Assembly (NCBI RefSeq): GCF_025989125.1
Contig: NZ_JAPDNR010000001.1
Coordinates: forward strand, 4,824,087 to 4,888,086
DNA: 64,000 nucleotides
Reading direction: 5' to 3'
Origin: Chitinophaga nivalis
Lineage (GTDB): Bacteria > Bacteroidota > Bacteroidia > Chitinophagales > Chitinophagaceae
Positions 17,591 through 25,634 of this stretch are shown in pieces (the stretch's first letter is position 1; every line of letters starts with the position of its first letter). The notes under the pieces were generated by a model. The model saw nothing but the letters and a program-made list of their open reading frames with translations. It was not told the origin of the DNA and searched no databases. Made by a program: the position numbers and the translations under genes.

Positions 17591-17637
17591 TCAGGCCCTG
17601 CGAAAGATTCCGATCTTTTGCAGGGCCTGATCCTTTT
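17591..17637 (+). terminator. Rho-independent terminator after the FKBP gene
   Basis: An 18-bp stem (17591-17608 with 17613-17630, outer arm TCAGGCCCTGC) has a single G-T wobble, a tetraloop TCCG and a trailing TCCTTTT. Confidence 0.9.
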
Positions 17638-17957
17638 AATAAAGTTGTCTGGTAATGAAAAGGGTCACACATGGCCCAAGTAGTACATGAATGATACGAT
17701 ATTACCGGAAATGCTTACCACAACCTTAGTAAAACGAATGCACCACCTTAGCACAAGGAGTGCCATCGGACTTTTGGGTTAAAATAATATCAGTAGCCTT
17801 GTGTTTGGAGGAAAATGTAGTGTGGAGATGGTACACGAAAATAAGCGTTTTTTTATTTCCACGTAGCCAATAAAACTGGTTGCATAAAAGTTACCCATCT
17901 GGCAGGGCACCGGGTAGATAAAACAACCGGGCTTTAGTTCGGCAGGAAGCTACCGCT

Positions 17958-18015
17958 ATATTTGTTATATTAAAATTCGGGTGTAAGCCATAACAAATAT
18001 GACCTACACCCGAAT
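17958..18015. repeat. Two interleaved 11-base inverted repeats
   Basis: ATATTTGTTAT (17958-17968) is the exact complement of ATAACAAATAT (17990-18000), and ATTCGGGTGTA (17975-17985) of TACACCCGAAT (18005-18015). The arms alternate A-B-A'-B', so the two hairpins exclude each other or form a pseudoknot. They lie 29 bases past the stop of the DCC gene (minus strand) and may work as its terminator or 3' structure. Confidence 0.6.
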
Positions 18016-18044
18016 AACCGTATTTTTTACAGACAACAATAACC

Positions 18045-18443
18045 TTACGTGAGAAACCGGCTTCTTACTTCCGGCGTAGGCATCATACAGGATTCCTGTC
18101 GCCCGAACCAACGGTAACGGTTGCGCGCAATCCAGCTATAAAGGCCATGCCGGATAAACGGTGGGATGATGATACCGGCGTATCCCAACTTCCAGGGCCA
18201 TGGTAACCGCCGGGCTACCCGGAGGGCGGCCGTACTTTTCGTATAGGCCCGCCCGTTCTCGATCAATATAAAAGAGGCCATCGCCGTTGGATCGAAATGA
18301 TAGGTGCCGGCCAATGCTGCCGCCGTATCAGATTGGAGGGGGGCAAACCGGAAATAACGCTGCCGGTCGTGCCGGATCACAAAATTGATACTGGCATTAC
18401 AGAAATTACAAACCCCGTCAAATAGTATAATCCCGTTTTCCAT
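18045..18443 (-). CDS. DCC-family thiol-disulfide oxidoreductase-like protein (DUF393)
   Basis: 132 residues. It opens with the family motif ILFDGVCNFCNASINFV (Cys12 and Cys15 in a D-G-V-C-x-x-C context), followed by FAPLQSDTAAAL and a hydrophobic WPWKLGYAGIIIPPF and YSWIARNRYRWFG. The fold resembles thioredoxin, but the substrate is unknown. It is the last gene of a tight minus-strand operon behind folP and cdaA (gap 23 bases). Confidence 0.88.
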   Translation of the reverse strand: MENGIILFDGVCNFCNASINFVIRHDRQRYFRFAPLQSDTAAALAGTYHFDPTAMASFILIENGRAYTKSTAALRVARRLPWPWKLGYAGIIIPPFIRHGLYSWIARNRYRWFGRQESCMMPTPEVRSRFLT

Positions 18444-18466
18444 GATCCAGGTGTATAAATAGATGA

Positions 18467-19279
18467 TCAGGCGTAACCGTCGATCAGTACCTCATACATT
18501 TTTACTTTCAGGTCTTCCAAAGATACATCCTGTACCAGTACACCATCCTGTGCATAGGATACGGATCCTCTTTCTTCGGAAACAATAATCGCCAGGTTGT
18601 CACTGTGTTCTGTGATACCCACTGCAGAACGATGGCGGAGGCCAATACGGGTCGGCAGGTTAGGATTCTCAGAAACCGGCAGGATTACTTTGGCGGCCAG
18701 GATTTTATTCCCTACAATAATCAGCGCCCCATCATGCAGGGGACTGTGTTTCTCGAAAATGCTTTCTATCAGTTTGGCACTCACGTTACCGTCAATGGGA
18801 ATACTGGAAGCAGAATCGAATTTCACCCGATAGGTGGTGGCGATGATAATAAGTGCCCCGGTATAGGTACTTTGCATCCGGCTCACTGCTACAATGATCT
18901 CATTGATAATATTTTCTTCTTCCTTATAACTTTTGAATTTATCAGGCAGAAACAGTTTGGTTAAAAAACTATCCTTGCTTAAAGGTGTTTTCTTTCCCAG
19001 TACCAGCAGGAATTTCCGGATCTCCGGCTGGAAAATAATGATGATGGCAATAATACCAACGTTGATAAAGTTTTGCAGGATGATCGTGAGAATCGGCATC
19101 TGCAACGCCCTTACCAGAAAATAAGCCGCGTATACCATCAACAGGCCTACGAAAATGTTAAAGGCCAGGCTGCCCTTTAACAAACGGTATAATTGGATAA
19201 TTAAAAAAACAACAATCAACAGGTCTATAACATTCAGCCAACGAAATGCCACTCCATAGAATTCTATAACTTCCTTCAT
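18467..19279 (-). CDS. cdaA: Diadenylate cyclase CdaA (c-di-AMP synthase)
   Basis: 270 residues. Three N-terminal membrane helices (about 15-33, 38-58, 64-83) are followed by a DAC domain with the two catalytic motifs DGA (183-185, in PLHDGALIIVG) and RHR (215-217, in IGLRHRSAVG). It condenses two ATP into c-di-AMP, a second messenger for osmotic and wall homeostasis, at the inner face of the membrane. It lies 20 bases after folP on the same strand. No CdaR or GlmM gene is adjacent, unlike in Firmicutes. Confidence 0.95.
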   Translation of the reverse strand: MKEVIEFYGVAFRWLNVIDLLIVVFLIIQLYRLLKGSLAFNIFVGLLMVYAAYFLVRALQMPILTIILQNFINVGIIAIIIIFQPEIRKFLLVLGKKTPLSKDSFLTKLFLPDKFKSYKEEENIINEIIVAVSRMQSTYTGALIIIATTYRVKFDSASSIPIDGNVSAKLIESIFEKHSPLHDGALIIVGNKILAAKVILPVSENPNLPTRIGLRHRSAVGITEHSDNLAIIVSEERGSVSYAQDGVLVQDVSLEDLKVKMYEVLIDGYA

Positions 19280-19299
19280 AAATGTAAAAATAGCAAGAT

Positions 19300-20163
19300 T
19301 TAATTACCTTTTACTTTCTCTGTAATCCTGATCGCCTCCATTGCGGCTTTTACGTCGTGTACCCGTAAGATATGGGTGCCTTGTTGCAAGGCAATGGTAT
19401 TGAGTACCGTTGTACCATTCAGCGCCTCTTCCGGCGTTATGTGCAGTAGCTTATACAACATAGATTTACGGGAGATACCTGTCAGCACCGGTACGCCGAG
19501 TATGTCATAAAAGAGGTGGAGGTCTTTCATGAGCGCATAATTATGTTCCAGGGTTTTGCCGAATCCGAATCCCGGGTCTGCAATAAAATCTTTCACACCG
19601 GCTTCGCGGCATGCGGCCAGTTTTTTTACCAGATAGTCCAGCACTTCCTGTACCACGTCTTCGTATTGCGGATTGCTTTGCATGGTAGCAGGCTTTCCCT
19701 GCATATGCATGGCAATATACGGCACCTGCAGGCGGCCGGCAGTGGGAATCATGGCGGGGTCCAGATCTCCGGCACTGATATCATTAATAATAGCGGCTCC
19801 GGCGTGTATCGCTTTTTCAGCCACGTCGGCATACCAGGTATCAATAGAAATAATCGCCTGCGGGTAGTGATGTAAAATCGCATGAATGGCCGGCAGCAAC
19901 CGGCTTATTTCTTCTTCCGGGCCTACGATAGTGGCGCCGGGTCGGGTACTTTGCGCGCCGAGGTCCAGGATGGCAGCACCTTCTGCCAGGTGTTGCCCCG
20001 CTTTGGCTACTACTTCATGGAGGACATGCATGCGGCTGCCTTCAAAAAAAGAATCTGCTGTAATATTAATAATGCCCATGACGACCGGTGTAGCCAGTGA
20101 CAACAACTGGCCGCGGCAGTTAATAGCAGGGGATGGCAGGGGATGGATATGGTGTGGTCTCAT
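19300..20163 (-). CDS. folP: Dihydropteroate synthase
   Basis: 287 residues from the ATG at 20163 (MRPHHIHPLPSPAINCRG). The frame is open to 20313, but that would be long for the family and would span the -7 box at 20262-20269. Motifs: PVVMGIINITADSFFEGSR (pterin site), ILDLGAQSTRPGA, ISIDTWYADVAEKA, INDISAG, and DPGFGFGKTLEHN with the GISRKSML loop. It joins 7,8-dihydropterin pyrophosphate and p-aminobenzoate in folate synthesis and is the sulfonamide target. First gene of the folP-cdaA-DCC operon. Confidence 0.95.
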   Translation of the reverse strand: MRPHHIHPLPSPAINCRGQLLSLATPVVMGIINITADSFFEGSRMHVLHEVVAKAGQHLAEGAAILDLGAQSTRPGATIVGPEEEISRLLPAIHAILHHYPQAIISIDTWYADVAEKAIHAGAAIINDISAGDLDPAMIPTAGRLQVPYIAMHMQGKPATMQSNPQYEDVVQEVLDYLVKKLAACREAGVKDFIADPGFGFGKTLEHNYALMKDLHLFYDILGVPVLTGISRKSMLYKLLHITPEEALNGTTVLNTIALQQGTHILRVHDVKAAMEAIRITEKVKGN

Positions 20164-20261
20164 ATATTTGAATGCGTTTAGAAGTAAGGGGAACGAGCCG
20201 GCTGCAACTGTATTTTGACATAGTTCCGGCCATTTTACCTGAAATTCTTTATTTTGCCCTG

Positions 20262-20269
20262 CAAAAGTA
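20262..20269 (-). promoter_or_regulatory. Candidate -7 promoter box TACTTTTG for folP
   Basis: An exact TAnnTTTG match on the minus strand, 98 bases before the folP ATG at 20163. It lies in the divergent spacer shared with the DUF1599 gene. Confidence 0.45.
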
Positions 20270-20313
20270 ATGGAAAAAGGAACTTCCTTTCCCATAGCCA
20301 CACATTTAAACAC

Positions 20314-20853
20314 ATGATGGATACATTAGCTCAGTACAATGCCGCGATTGCCGGTTGCAAAGACATCTTCATTAAAAAGACAAAGGATTACGGAACTTCC
20401 TGGCGCGTATTACGCCCGATAGCCGTAGTGGATCAGATTTTCATCAAAGCGCAACGTATCCGGAATATTCAGGAAATCGGTACCCAGAAAGTGGCCGACA
20501 ATATTGAAGGGGAGTTTAAAGCCATTGTAAATTATGGTATCATCGGGTTGATACAACTTGAGAAAACCGGTAATCCCTACACGGATATGCCAGTGGCCGA
20601 AGTGGAAGAACGTTATAATGCATCCGTTAAACTGGTGACCGATGTGATGCTGGCCAAGAACCATGATTACGGCGAAGCATGGCGCGACCTGAGTCAGGAA
20701 TCATTCACAGATCTTATTCTTACTAAATTACTCCGTATCAAACAGATCCTGCGTAATCAGGGGCAAACACTGATCTCCGAAGGCATTGACGCGAATTATG
20801 TAGACATTATTAATTACGCGGTATTTGCGCTCATCAAAATCAGTGAGGAGTAG
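20314..20853 (+). CDS. DUF1599 domain protein
   Basis: 179 residues from the ATG at 20314 (MMDTLAQYNAAIAGC); the next codon is also ATG. A longer frame from a TTG at 20254 is not credible. The protein is an internal duplication: KKTKDYGTSWRVLRPIAVVDQIF with VADNIEGEFKAIVNYGIIGLIQ is matched by AKNHDYGEAWRDLSQESFTDLIL with GIDANYVDIINYAVFALIK. The all-alpha D-Y-G-x-x-W pattern is that of DUF1599, a family related in sequence style to nucleotide-pyrophosphohydrolase-like proteins, but of unproven function. The DoxX-like gene follows after 49 bases, the order known in other Bacteroidota. Confidence 0.88.
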   Translation: MMDTLAQYNAAIAGCKDIFIKKTKDYGTSWRVLRPIAVVDQIFIKAQRIRNIQEIGTQKVADNIEGEFKAIVNYGIIGLIQLEKTGNPYTDMPVAEVEERYNASVKLVTDVMLAKNHDYGEAWRDLSQESFTDLILTKLLRIKQILRNQGQTLISEGIDANYVDIINYAVFALIKISEE

Positions 20854-20902
20854 TAGGTGATTGTCATTATCTTCACCGATCGCTAAAACATTAAACTATT
20901 TT

Positions 20903-21985
20903 ATGAAACTTATCCTGAACCTGTTACGCATTATCGTGGGGGTATTGTTCATTTTCTCGGGTCTGATCAAAGCAAATGATCCGCTGGGACTGAGCTACAA
21001 AATGGAAGAATTTTTTGAGGTATTACACCTGACTTTTCTTTCACCGTACTCCCTCGCTTTTTCGGTGATCATGAATGCATTTGAAATCATTGCCGGAGTG
21101 GCGGTGCTGGTAGGATACCGTATGCGTATCTTTTCCGGACTGTTATTGTTATTGATCCTCTTCTTTACCTTCCTTACAGGATACGCATTATTCAGTGGAA
21201 CGATCCGGGAATGTGGTTGTTTTGGAGATTGTATTAAACTCACTGCGGTAGAAACATTCTGGAAAGATGTGATCCTGCTGGTGATGATCCTGGTTATCTT
21301 TTATAGTCGCCGGCGTATCCAGCCCCTGTTTAAAGGAGTGGGCATCGTGATGTTGCTGACAACGGTTGTCTCATTCGGTATACAGTGGTATACCCTGAAA
21401 CACCTGCCGTTCTTTGATTGTCTGCCTTATAAAGTAGGTAATAATATTCCGGAGAAGATGAAACTGCCGCCGGGCGCTACACCAGACGTGTATGAGATGA
21501 TGTTTATTTATGAGAAAGATGGCGTGAAGAAAGAGTTTACGGCAGATAACTATCCCTGGTCAGACAGCACCTGGACATTCGTAGACCGGAAAGATAAACT
21601 GGTGAAGAAAGGGAATGCGGAACCGGCCATCAAGGATTTTATCCTGACGGATCTCGATGGGGTAAATCAGACGCAGGCTATCCTGGCGGAAGAAAAACCG
21701 GTATATCTTTTCCTCGTATTAAATACCGACAAAGCCGGCAGCGGTTGGGAAGAGAAGATCAAGGCCCTGCAGCAGCAATGGAAAGATGGTAAGGTATTAA
21801 TATATGGTGTGACCGCTTCTACAAAAGATGCCGTAGCGGCGTTTTCCCAAAAAACAGGGTTGACGTTTCCTTTTGTACAGATGGATGGTGTAGCCATTAA
21901 AACAGCTGGTAGAAGCAATCCTTGTCTGCTGCTGCTGGAGCAAGGTACGATCAAAGGAAAATGGCATTATAACGATATACCATAA
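20903..21985 (+). CDS. DoxX/MauE-like membrane protein with thioredoxin-like tail (BT_3928-like)
   Basis: 360 residues from the ATG at 20903 (MKLILNLLRIIVGVLFIFSG); a start further up at 20861 lacks the clean first helix. The N-terminal four-helix DoxX/MauE part contains FSGLIKANDPLGLSYKMEEFFEVL and a Cys-rich IRECGCFGDCIKLT loop. A fifth helix follows and then a soluble domain with DFILTDLDGVN, EEKPVYLFLVLNTDK and GVTASTKDAVAAFSQ that resembles a thioredoxin-like fold without a CxxC pair. This looks like a quinone- or thiol-linked redox protein of the envelope; the exact role is unknown. Confidence 0.87.
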   Translation: MKLILNLLRIIVGVLFIFSGLIKANDPLGLSYKMEEFFEVLHLTFLSPYSLAFSVIMNAFEIIAGVAVLVGYRMRIFSGLLLLLILFFTFLTGYALFSGTIRECGCFGDCIKLTAVETFWKDVILLVMILVIFYSRRRIQPLFKGVGIVMLLTTVVSFGIQWYTLKHLPFFDCLPYKVGNNIPEKMKLPPGATPDVYEMMFIYEKDGVKKEFTADNYPWSDSTWTFVDRKDKLVKKGNAEPAIKDFILTDLDGVNQTQAILAEEKPVYLFLVLNTDKAGSGWEEKIKALQQQWKDGKVLIYGVTASTKDAVAAFSQKTGLTFPFVQMDGVAIKTAGRSNPCLLLLEQGTIKGKWHYNDIP

Positions 21986-22024
21986 ACGAAGCCGGTTGTA
22001 CGGCGCACCAAAGATATAAAGGCT

Positions 22025-23080
22025 ATGATACGTTTTCTGCTGCGTAAAACAGGGTATGGGTTATTGGTACTGATGGGAGTAGTGGTATTGGTTTTTTTCC
22101 TGTTCAATGTACTGCCCGGAGATCCTGCCCGGCTTACCCTGGGTCAGCGTGCAGATGTATCATCGCTGGAAAATGTAAGAAAAGAACTGCATCTCGACCA
22201 GCCGGTGGGGATGCAGTTCCTGTTTTATCTCAACGATTTGCTGCCGTTGGGCGTACATGAGAAAAAAGAAGCCGCAGACAACCTGCATTATATTACCCTG
22301 TTTCCCCTGTCGGGAGATAAGATCGCCGTCCTCAAAATGCCTTACCTGCGCCGGTCCTATCAAAGTAAGAAGCCTGTGTGGGAAATCCTGACAGAAGCCC
22401 TGCCGGGTACTTTGCTGCTGGCGGTAGCAGCCATGCTGTTTGCCACCATTGTAGGTATTGGCCTGGGCGTGTTGTCGGCAGTGAAACAAAATACCTGGAT
22501 GGATACGAGCGCGGTGCTGGCCAGTGTGGTGGGCATTTCTGCGCCATCCTTTTTCGCCGGTATTGTACTCGCTTATCTGCTGGGATTTGTGTTGAGTGAT
22601 TATACCGGTTTGCACATGACCGGCAGTTTGTTTGATATAGATCCCTTTAAAGGCAGGGTATTGAATCTCCGTAATATTATATTACCCGCTATTACCCTGG
22701 GTATCCGCCCACTGGCAATTATTGTACAACTGACACGCAGTGCGATGCTGGATGTACTGCACCAGGATTACATCCGTACCGCCTATGCCAAAGGATTATC
22801 TGCCAGCCGGGTCATCTGGCACCACGGTTTACGGAATGCACTCAACCCCGTGATCACGGCTATTACCGGATGGTTGGCAGAACTACTGGCCGGCGCTTTT
22901 TTCGTAGAGTATATTTTCGGCTGGAAAGGCATTGGTAAAGTAACCGTAGATGCTTTGGATAAATTTGACTTCCCTGTAGTTATGGGCGCCATCCTGATCA
23001 CGGCAGGTATTTTTGTGATCGTTAACCTGCTGGCAGACCTCCTGTATGCCTGGGTAGATCCCCGTATCAAGCTGCAGTAA
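22025..23080 (+). CDS. ABC transporter permease, DppB/OppB type
   Basis: 351 residues. Helix 1 and FFLFNVLPGDPARLTLGQRA are typical of DppB-like permeases, and the EAA loop is RTAYAKGLSASRVIWHHGLRN, followed by ALNPVITAI and FFVEYIFGWKGIGKVTVDAL. About six helices. The family takes part in import of di- and oligopeptides or nickel. No DppC, ATPase or binding protein gene is adjacent, so partners must be encoded elsewhere or it works in a reduced complex. It starts 39 bases after the DoxX-like gene. Confidence 0.9.
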   Translation: MIRFLLRKTGYGLLVLMGVVVLVFFLFNVLPGDPARLTLGQRADVSSLENVRKELHLDQPVGMQFLFYLNDLLPLGVHEKKEAADNLHYITLFPLSGDKIAVLKMPYLRRSYQSKKPVWEILTEALPGTLLLAVAAMLFATIVGIGLGVLSAVKQNTWMDTSAVLASVVGISAPSFFAGIVLAYLLGFVLSDYTGLHMTGSLFDIDPFKGRVLNLRNIILPAITLGIRPLAIIVQLTRSAMLDVLHQDYIRTAYAKGLSASRVIWHHGLRNALNPVITAITGWLAELLAGAFFVEYIFGWKGIGKVTVDALDKFDFPVVMGAILITAGIFVIVNLLADLLYAWVDPRIKLQ

Positions 23081-23181
23081 GCTCCTTTCCTGTACTGTTC
23101 CTGCTAACTTTAATTTTTTTTGAGATTTTTTGTAACATCTGTTTTCGTCAGTCGTCTTCTTGCTAAAATGAGATATTCTGC

Positions 23182-23697
23182 ATGTCATTAGATAGGTTTC
23201 TTTCCCAGGTAGTTCCCGTCAGGCAAAAGCTTTACCGCTTTGCATTCCGCCTGCTGGGCAATGAGGAAGATGCACAGGACATCACCCAGGACGTTTTGCT
23301 GAAAGTGTGGGGGATGCAGGAGCAGATGAAAGAATTGCAGAATATGGAGGCCTGGTGTATGCGCATTACCCGCAACCTGGCATTGGATAAAATCAAGTCC
23401 AGGAAATACCGCCGGGCAGATGATCTGGAACGGGGAGCCGAAGTGCCGGCTACCCAGCAAAAAAATCCGCATGCAGTCGCAGAACAGAATGATGTGATGC
23501 AGCAGGTACACAGGGCCATTCGTGATTTACCGGAGAAATACCGTACCATCATGCAACTACGGGATATGGACGGATTTTCTTACCAGGAGATAGCGGAGAT
23601 ATTGGATATTGATTTAAATGAAGTAAAAGTAAATCTGCATCGGGCCCGTAAGTCGGTGCGGGAGAAACTACAAAATCTGCAGGTATATGGAATATAG
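23182..23697 (+). CDS. ECF-type RNA polymerase sigma factor
   Basis: 171 residues. Region 2 is seen in LYRFAFRLLGNEEDAQDITQDVLLKVW and IKSRKYRRADD, region 4 in IRDLPEKYRTIMQLRDMDGFSYQEIAEIL with the helix-turn-helix EVKVNLHRARKSVREKL. Its last 11 bases overlap the next gene, a single-span membrane protein that probably acts as the anti-sigma partner. A near-match to the -7 box (TAACTTTA) is at 23105-23112. The regulon is unknown, but the two DUF4252 genes behind it are likely members. Confidence 0.93.
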   Translation: MSLDRFLSQVVPVRQKLYRFAFRLLGNEEDAQDITQDVLLKVWGMQEQMKELQNMEAWCMRITRNLALDKIKSRKYRRADDLERGAEVPATQQKNPHAVAEQNDVMQQVHRAIRDLPEKYRTIMQLRDMDGFSYQEIAEILDIDLNEVKVNLHRARKSVREKLQNLQVYGI

Positions 23698-24157
23698 CAG
23701 CATCAGCGCATTGCTGGAAAAGTATTGGGAAGGGGAAACCTCCCTGGAGGAAGAGGCGCTGTTACGAACGTTTTTCAGCAGCCCTCACGCTGAATTGCCG
23801 GACGACCTCCGGGAAGCGGCGCCTTTGTTTCAGTACTTCCATTCAGAAGCCACGAAAGTGTGGGAAGAGCCGGTGGCCAAAGTAGTACCGCTGTCGCCGT
23901 TCCGGCACTGGATGAAATATGCCGCTGTATTGTTGGTGGGCATCGGCGTCGGCTATGCGGTAAAACAGCAGCAGTACCAGGAGCGGGCCGTGATGGCCGC
24001 CATGAAGGCAGATGGCATGGAAGATCCGCAGCAGGCCTATGCAGCCACCAAAAAGGCTTTGCAGCTGCTGGCGAAGAACCTCCACAAAGGCACTTCGCAG
24101 ATGGAGAAACTCTCTTATTTTAATGAAGCTACTGACATCGTCACCGGAAAGGACTAA
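23687..24157 (+). CDS. Single-span membrane protein, probable anti-sigma partner
   Basis: 156 residues. The N-terminal cytoplasmic part (ISALLEKYWEGETSLEEEALLRTFF) is the acidic helical start seen in Bacteroidota anti-sigma-like proteins encoded behind ECF sigma genes. One membrane helix is at about 81-96 (YAAVLLVGIGVGYAVKQQQ). The periplasmic tail is helical with ATKKALQLLAKNLHKG. It overlaps the sigma gene by 11 bases. The anti-sigma role is inferred from position and topology; no zinc-binding anti-sigma motif is present. Confidence 0.7.
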   Translation: MEYSSISALLEKYWEGETSLEEEALLRTFFSSPHAELPDDLREAAPLFQYFHSEATKVWEEPVAKVVPLSPFRHWMKYAAVLLVGIGVGYAVKQQQYQERAVMAAMKADGMEDPQQAYAATKKALQLLAKNLHKGTSQMEKLSYFNEATDIVTGKD

Positions 24158-24196
24158 TACAACCGCTTATTATATGACGTATCTAAACTTGACACC

Positions 24197-24718
24197 ATGA
24201 AACGATTCCTTTTATTATTCATCGCGGTTTTTTTCAGCATGCACCTGTTTGCCCAGCAGGGGAGCGTGATAGACCGCTTCTTCCAGAAGTACGAAAGCGA
24301 CCGTACCTTTAGCCTGGTCAGTATCACGCCCAAGATGTTCAGCATGTTTGCCAAAATCGACATGAACGACCCGGATGCCAAAAGTATGCTGAGGATCATT
24401 CAGAAACTACGGGGCCTGCGCATCCTGGCTAAAGAAGACACCAAAGATGGTCCCCGCCTGTACCGCGAAGCAGCCGCTTTTTTGTCAAGCGACTTCGAAG
24501 AGCTGATGACCGTACGCGACAAAGACAGTGACCTGAAATTTCTGGTCAAAGAAAACAGTAAAGGAAGTATCAATGAACTGATTATGCTGGTAGGTAGCAG
24601 TAAGGAGTTCCTGGCTATGAGCCTGGTCGGCGAAATTGATCTCAATGAAATCTCTCAGATTGCCAGCTCAGTGAATATCCAGGGAATGGATAAGCTGAAA
24701 AATGTTAAAAAGAAGTAG
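24197..24718 (+). CDS. Secreted DUF4252 protein (first copy)
   Basis: 173 residues with a signal peptide (MKRFLLLFIAVFFSMHLFAQ). The mature part has the DUF4252 pattern: DRFFQKYESDRTFSLVSITPKMFSMFAKID, IIQKLRGLRILAKED, FEELMTVRDKDSDLKFLVKE and INELIMLVGSSKEFLAMSLVGEIDL. The family is periplasmic, of unknown function, and is often encoded behind ECF sigma factors in Bacteroidota. A paralogue follows 36 bases later. Confidence 0.87.
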   Translation: MKRFLLLFIAVFFSMHLFAQQGSVIDRFFQKYESDRTFSLVSITPKMFSMFAKIDMNDPDAKSMLRIIQKLRGLRILAKEDTKDGPRLYREAAAFLSSDFEELMTVRDKDSDLKFLVKENSKGSINELIMLVGSSKEFLAMSLVGEIDLNEISQIASSVNIQGMDKLKNVKKK

Positions 24719-24754
24719 GTATATCCCCGTCACACTGATTTAAAAGTATTTTCC

Positions 24755-25270
24755 ATGAGAACATTTATTATTGCAGCCTGTTGTTTTACGCTCTCTGTCA
24801 CTGCTGTTTCTGCACAGGAAAAAAGTATCCGTGAATTCCGCCGTCAGTATTGCAAGGCCGCAGCAACCGAATCCATCACGATAGGGGGGCTGGCGCTGAG
24901 TTTTGCCCGCTGGGGAATGTCTTTCGACGACGGAAAAGACCGGGATGCTGCCGCTGTCAAACATCTACTGAACAATGTACGAAAAGTGAAGATTCAGACG
25001 ATCACTAACGGAAATGGCCGTACGATTTCCGGTGAAGCGATTGCGGAGTTAAGAAAAAATCTGGAAGAGCGGGAGCATTTTGAGCCCTTGATGGAAGTAA
25101 GAGATAAGGGTAGTCTGATTCATATCCTGAATAAAGGGAAAGAGGATGAACTGGGTAATCTGGTAATGCTGGTGCAGGATACCGACGATTTTATGATTGT
25201 GAGTTTACATACCAGCCTGAAAATAGCGGATATCAATAGCCTGATCCGTCAGTTTGCCAAAAATAACTGA
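24755..25270 (+). CDS. Secreted DUF4252 protein (second copy)
   Basis: 171 residues with a signal peptide (MRTFIIAACCFTLSVTAVSA). It aligns with the first copy over the whole length (EPLMEVRDKGSLIHILNKGK, LGNLVMLVQDTDDFMIVSLHTSLKIADINSLI), but the N-terminal part has changed: GGLALSFARWGMSFDDGKDRD replaces the usual segment. Last gene of the sigma operon; its stop is 5 bases from the converging DUF721 gene. It probably works in the same envelope response. Confidence 0.83.
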   Translation: MRTFIIAACCFTLSVTAVSAQEKSIREFRRQYCKAAATESITIGGLALSFARWGMSFDDGKDRDAAAVKHLLNNVRKVKIQTITNGNGRTISGEAIAELRKNLEEREHFEPLMEVRDKGSLIHILNKGKEDELGNLVMLVQDTDDFMIVSLHTSLKIADINSLIRQFAKNN

Positions 25271-25274
25271 TTCC

Positions 25275-25562
25275 CTATCTGATCATCACTTCTTTTACAA
25301 TGCTTTCTCCCAGCATTTCATTCACCAGTTTGATGATCTTGTCTTTAGAATAAGTCAATTCCTGTTTTAGTGGTGCTACCGTTGTTGTAATGATCAATTT
25401 ATTATCGATCAGCTGGAGGCTCTGTGTGTAGCGGGCAATGGTTTTACCCATAATTGTTTCCCAGTTTTCCTGGATGCGCACTTCCGTTAGGCGGGGTTTC
25501 ATCCTGCTCTTGTTCATAAATTCGCGGAGTGCATCTCCTATACTCGTAGTTCCATGGCGCAT
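25275..25562 (-). CDS. DUF721 (DciA-like) protein
   Basis: 95 residues. Pattern IGDALREFMNKSRMKPRLTEVRIQENWETIMGKTIARYTQ with LIITTTVAPLKQELTYSKDKIIKLVNEMLG is that of DUF721, the family that includes the helicase loader DciA. It is encoded 72 bases behind recF on the same strand, an arrangement common in Bacteroidota and fitting a DNA replication or repair role. Confidence 0.87.
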   Translation of the reverse strand: MRHGTTSIGDALREFMNKSRMKPRLTEVRIQENWETIMGKTIARYTQSLQLIDNKLIITTTVAPLKQELTYSKDKIIKLVNEMLGESIVKEVMIR

Positions 25563-25634
25563 GGCGCGAAATTACTCAAAAAAACTGATGGTAAAAGTTT
25601 TTAGTAACAACCCGCTTACAAAAGGTAACTGCGG

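Larger units (their letters stand above)
17550..18044. other. Long spacer between FKBP and DCC genes
   Basis: 495 bases between converging genes. It holds the FKBP terminator (17591-17637) and the interleaved inverted repeats at 17958-18015. The 320 bases in between contain no convincing open frame, tRNA or known RNA. Confidence 0.6.

Noticed and set aside
20164..20313. N-terminal extension of folP
   Set aside because: The extra 50 residues are not part of DHPS and would include the -7 box at 20262.
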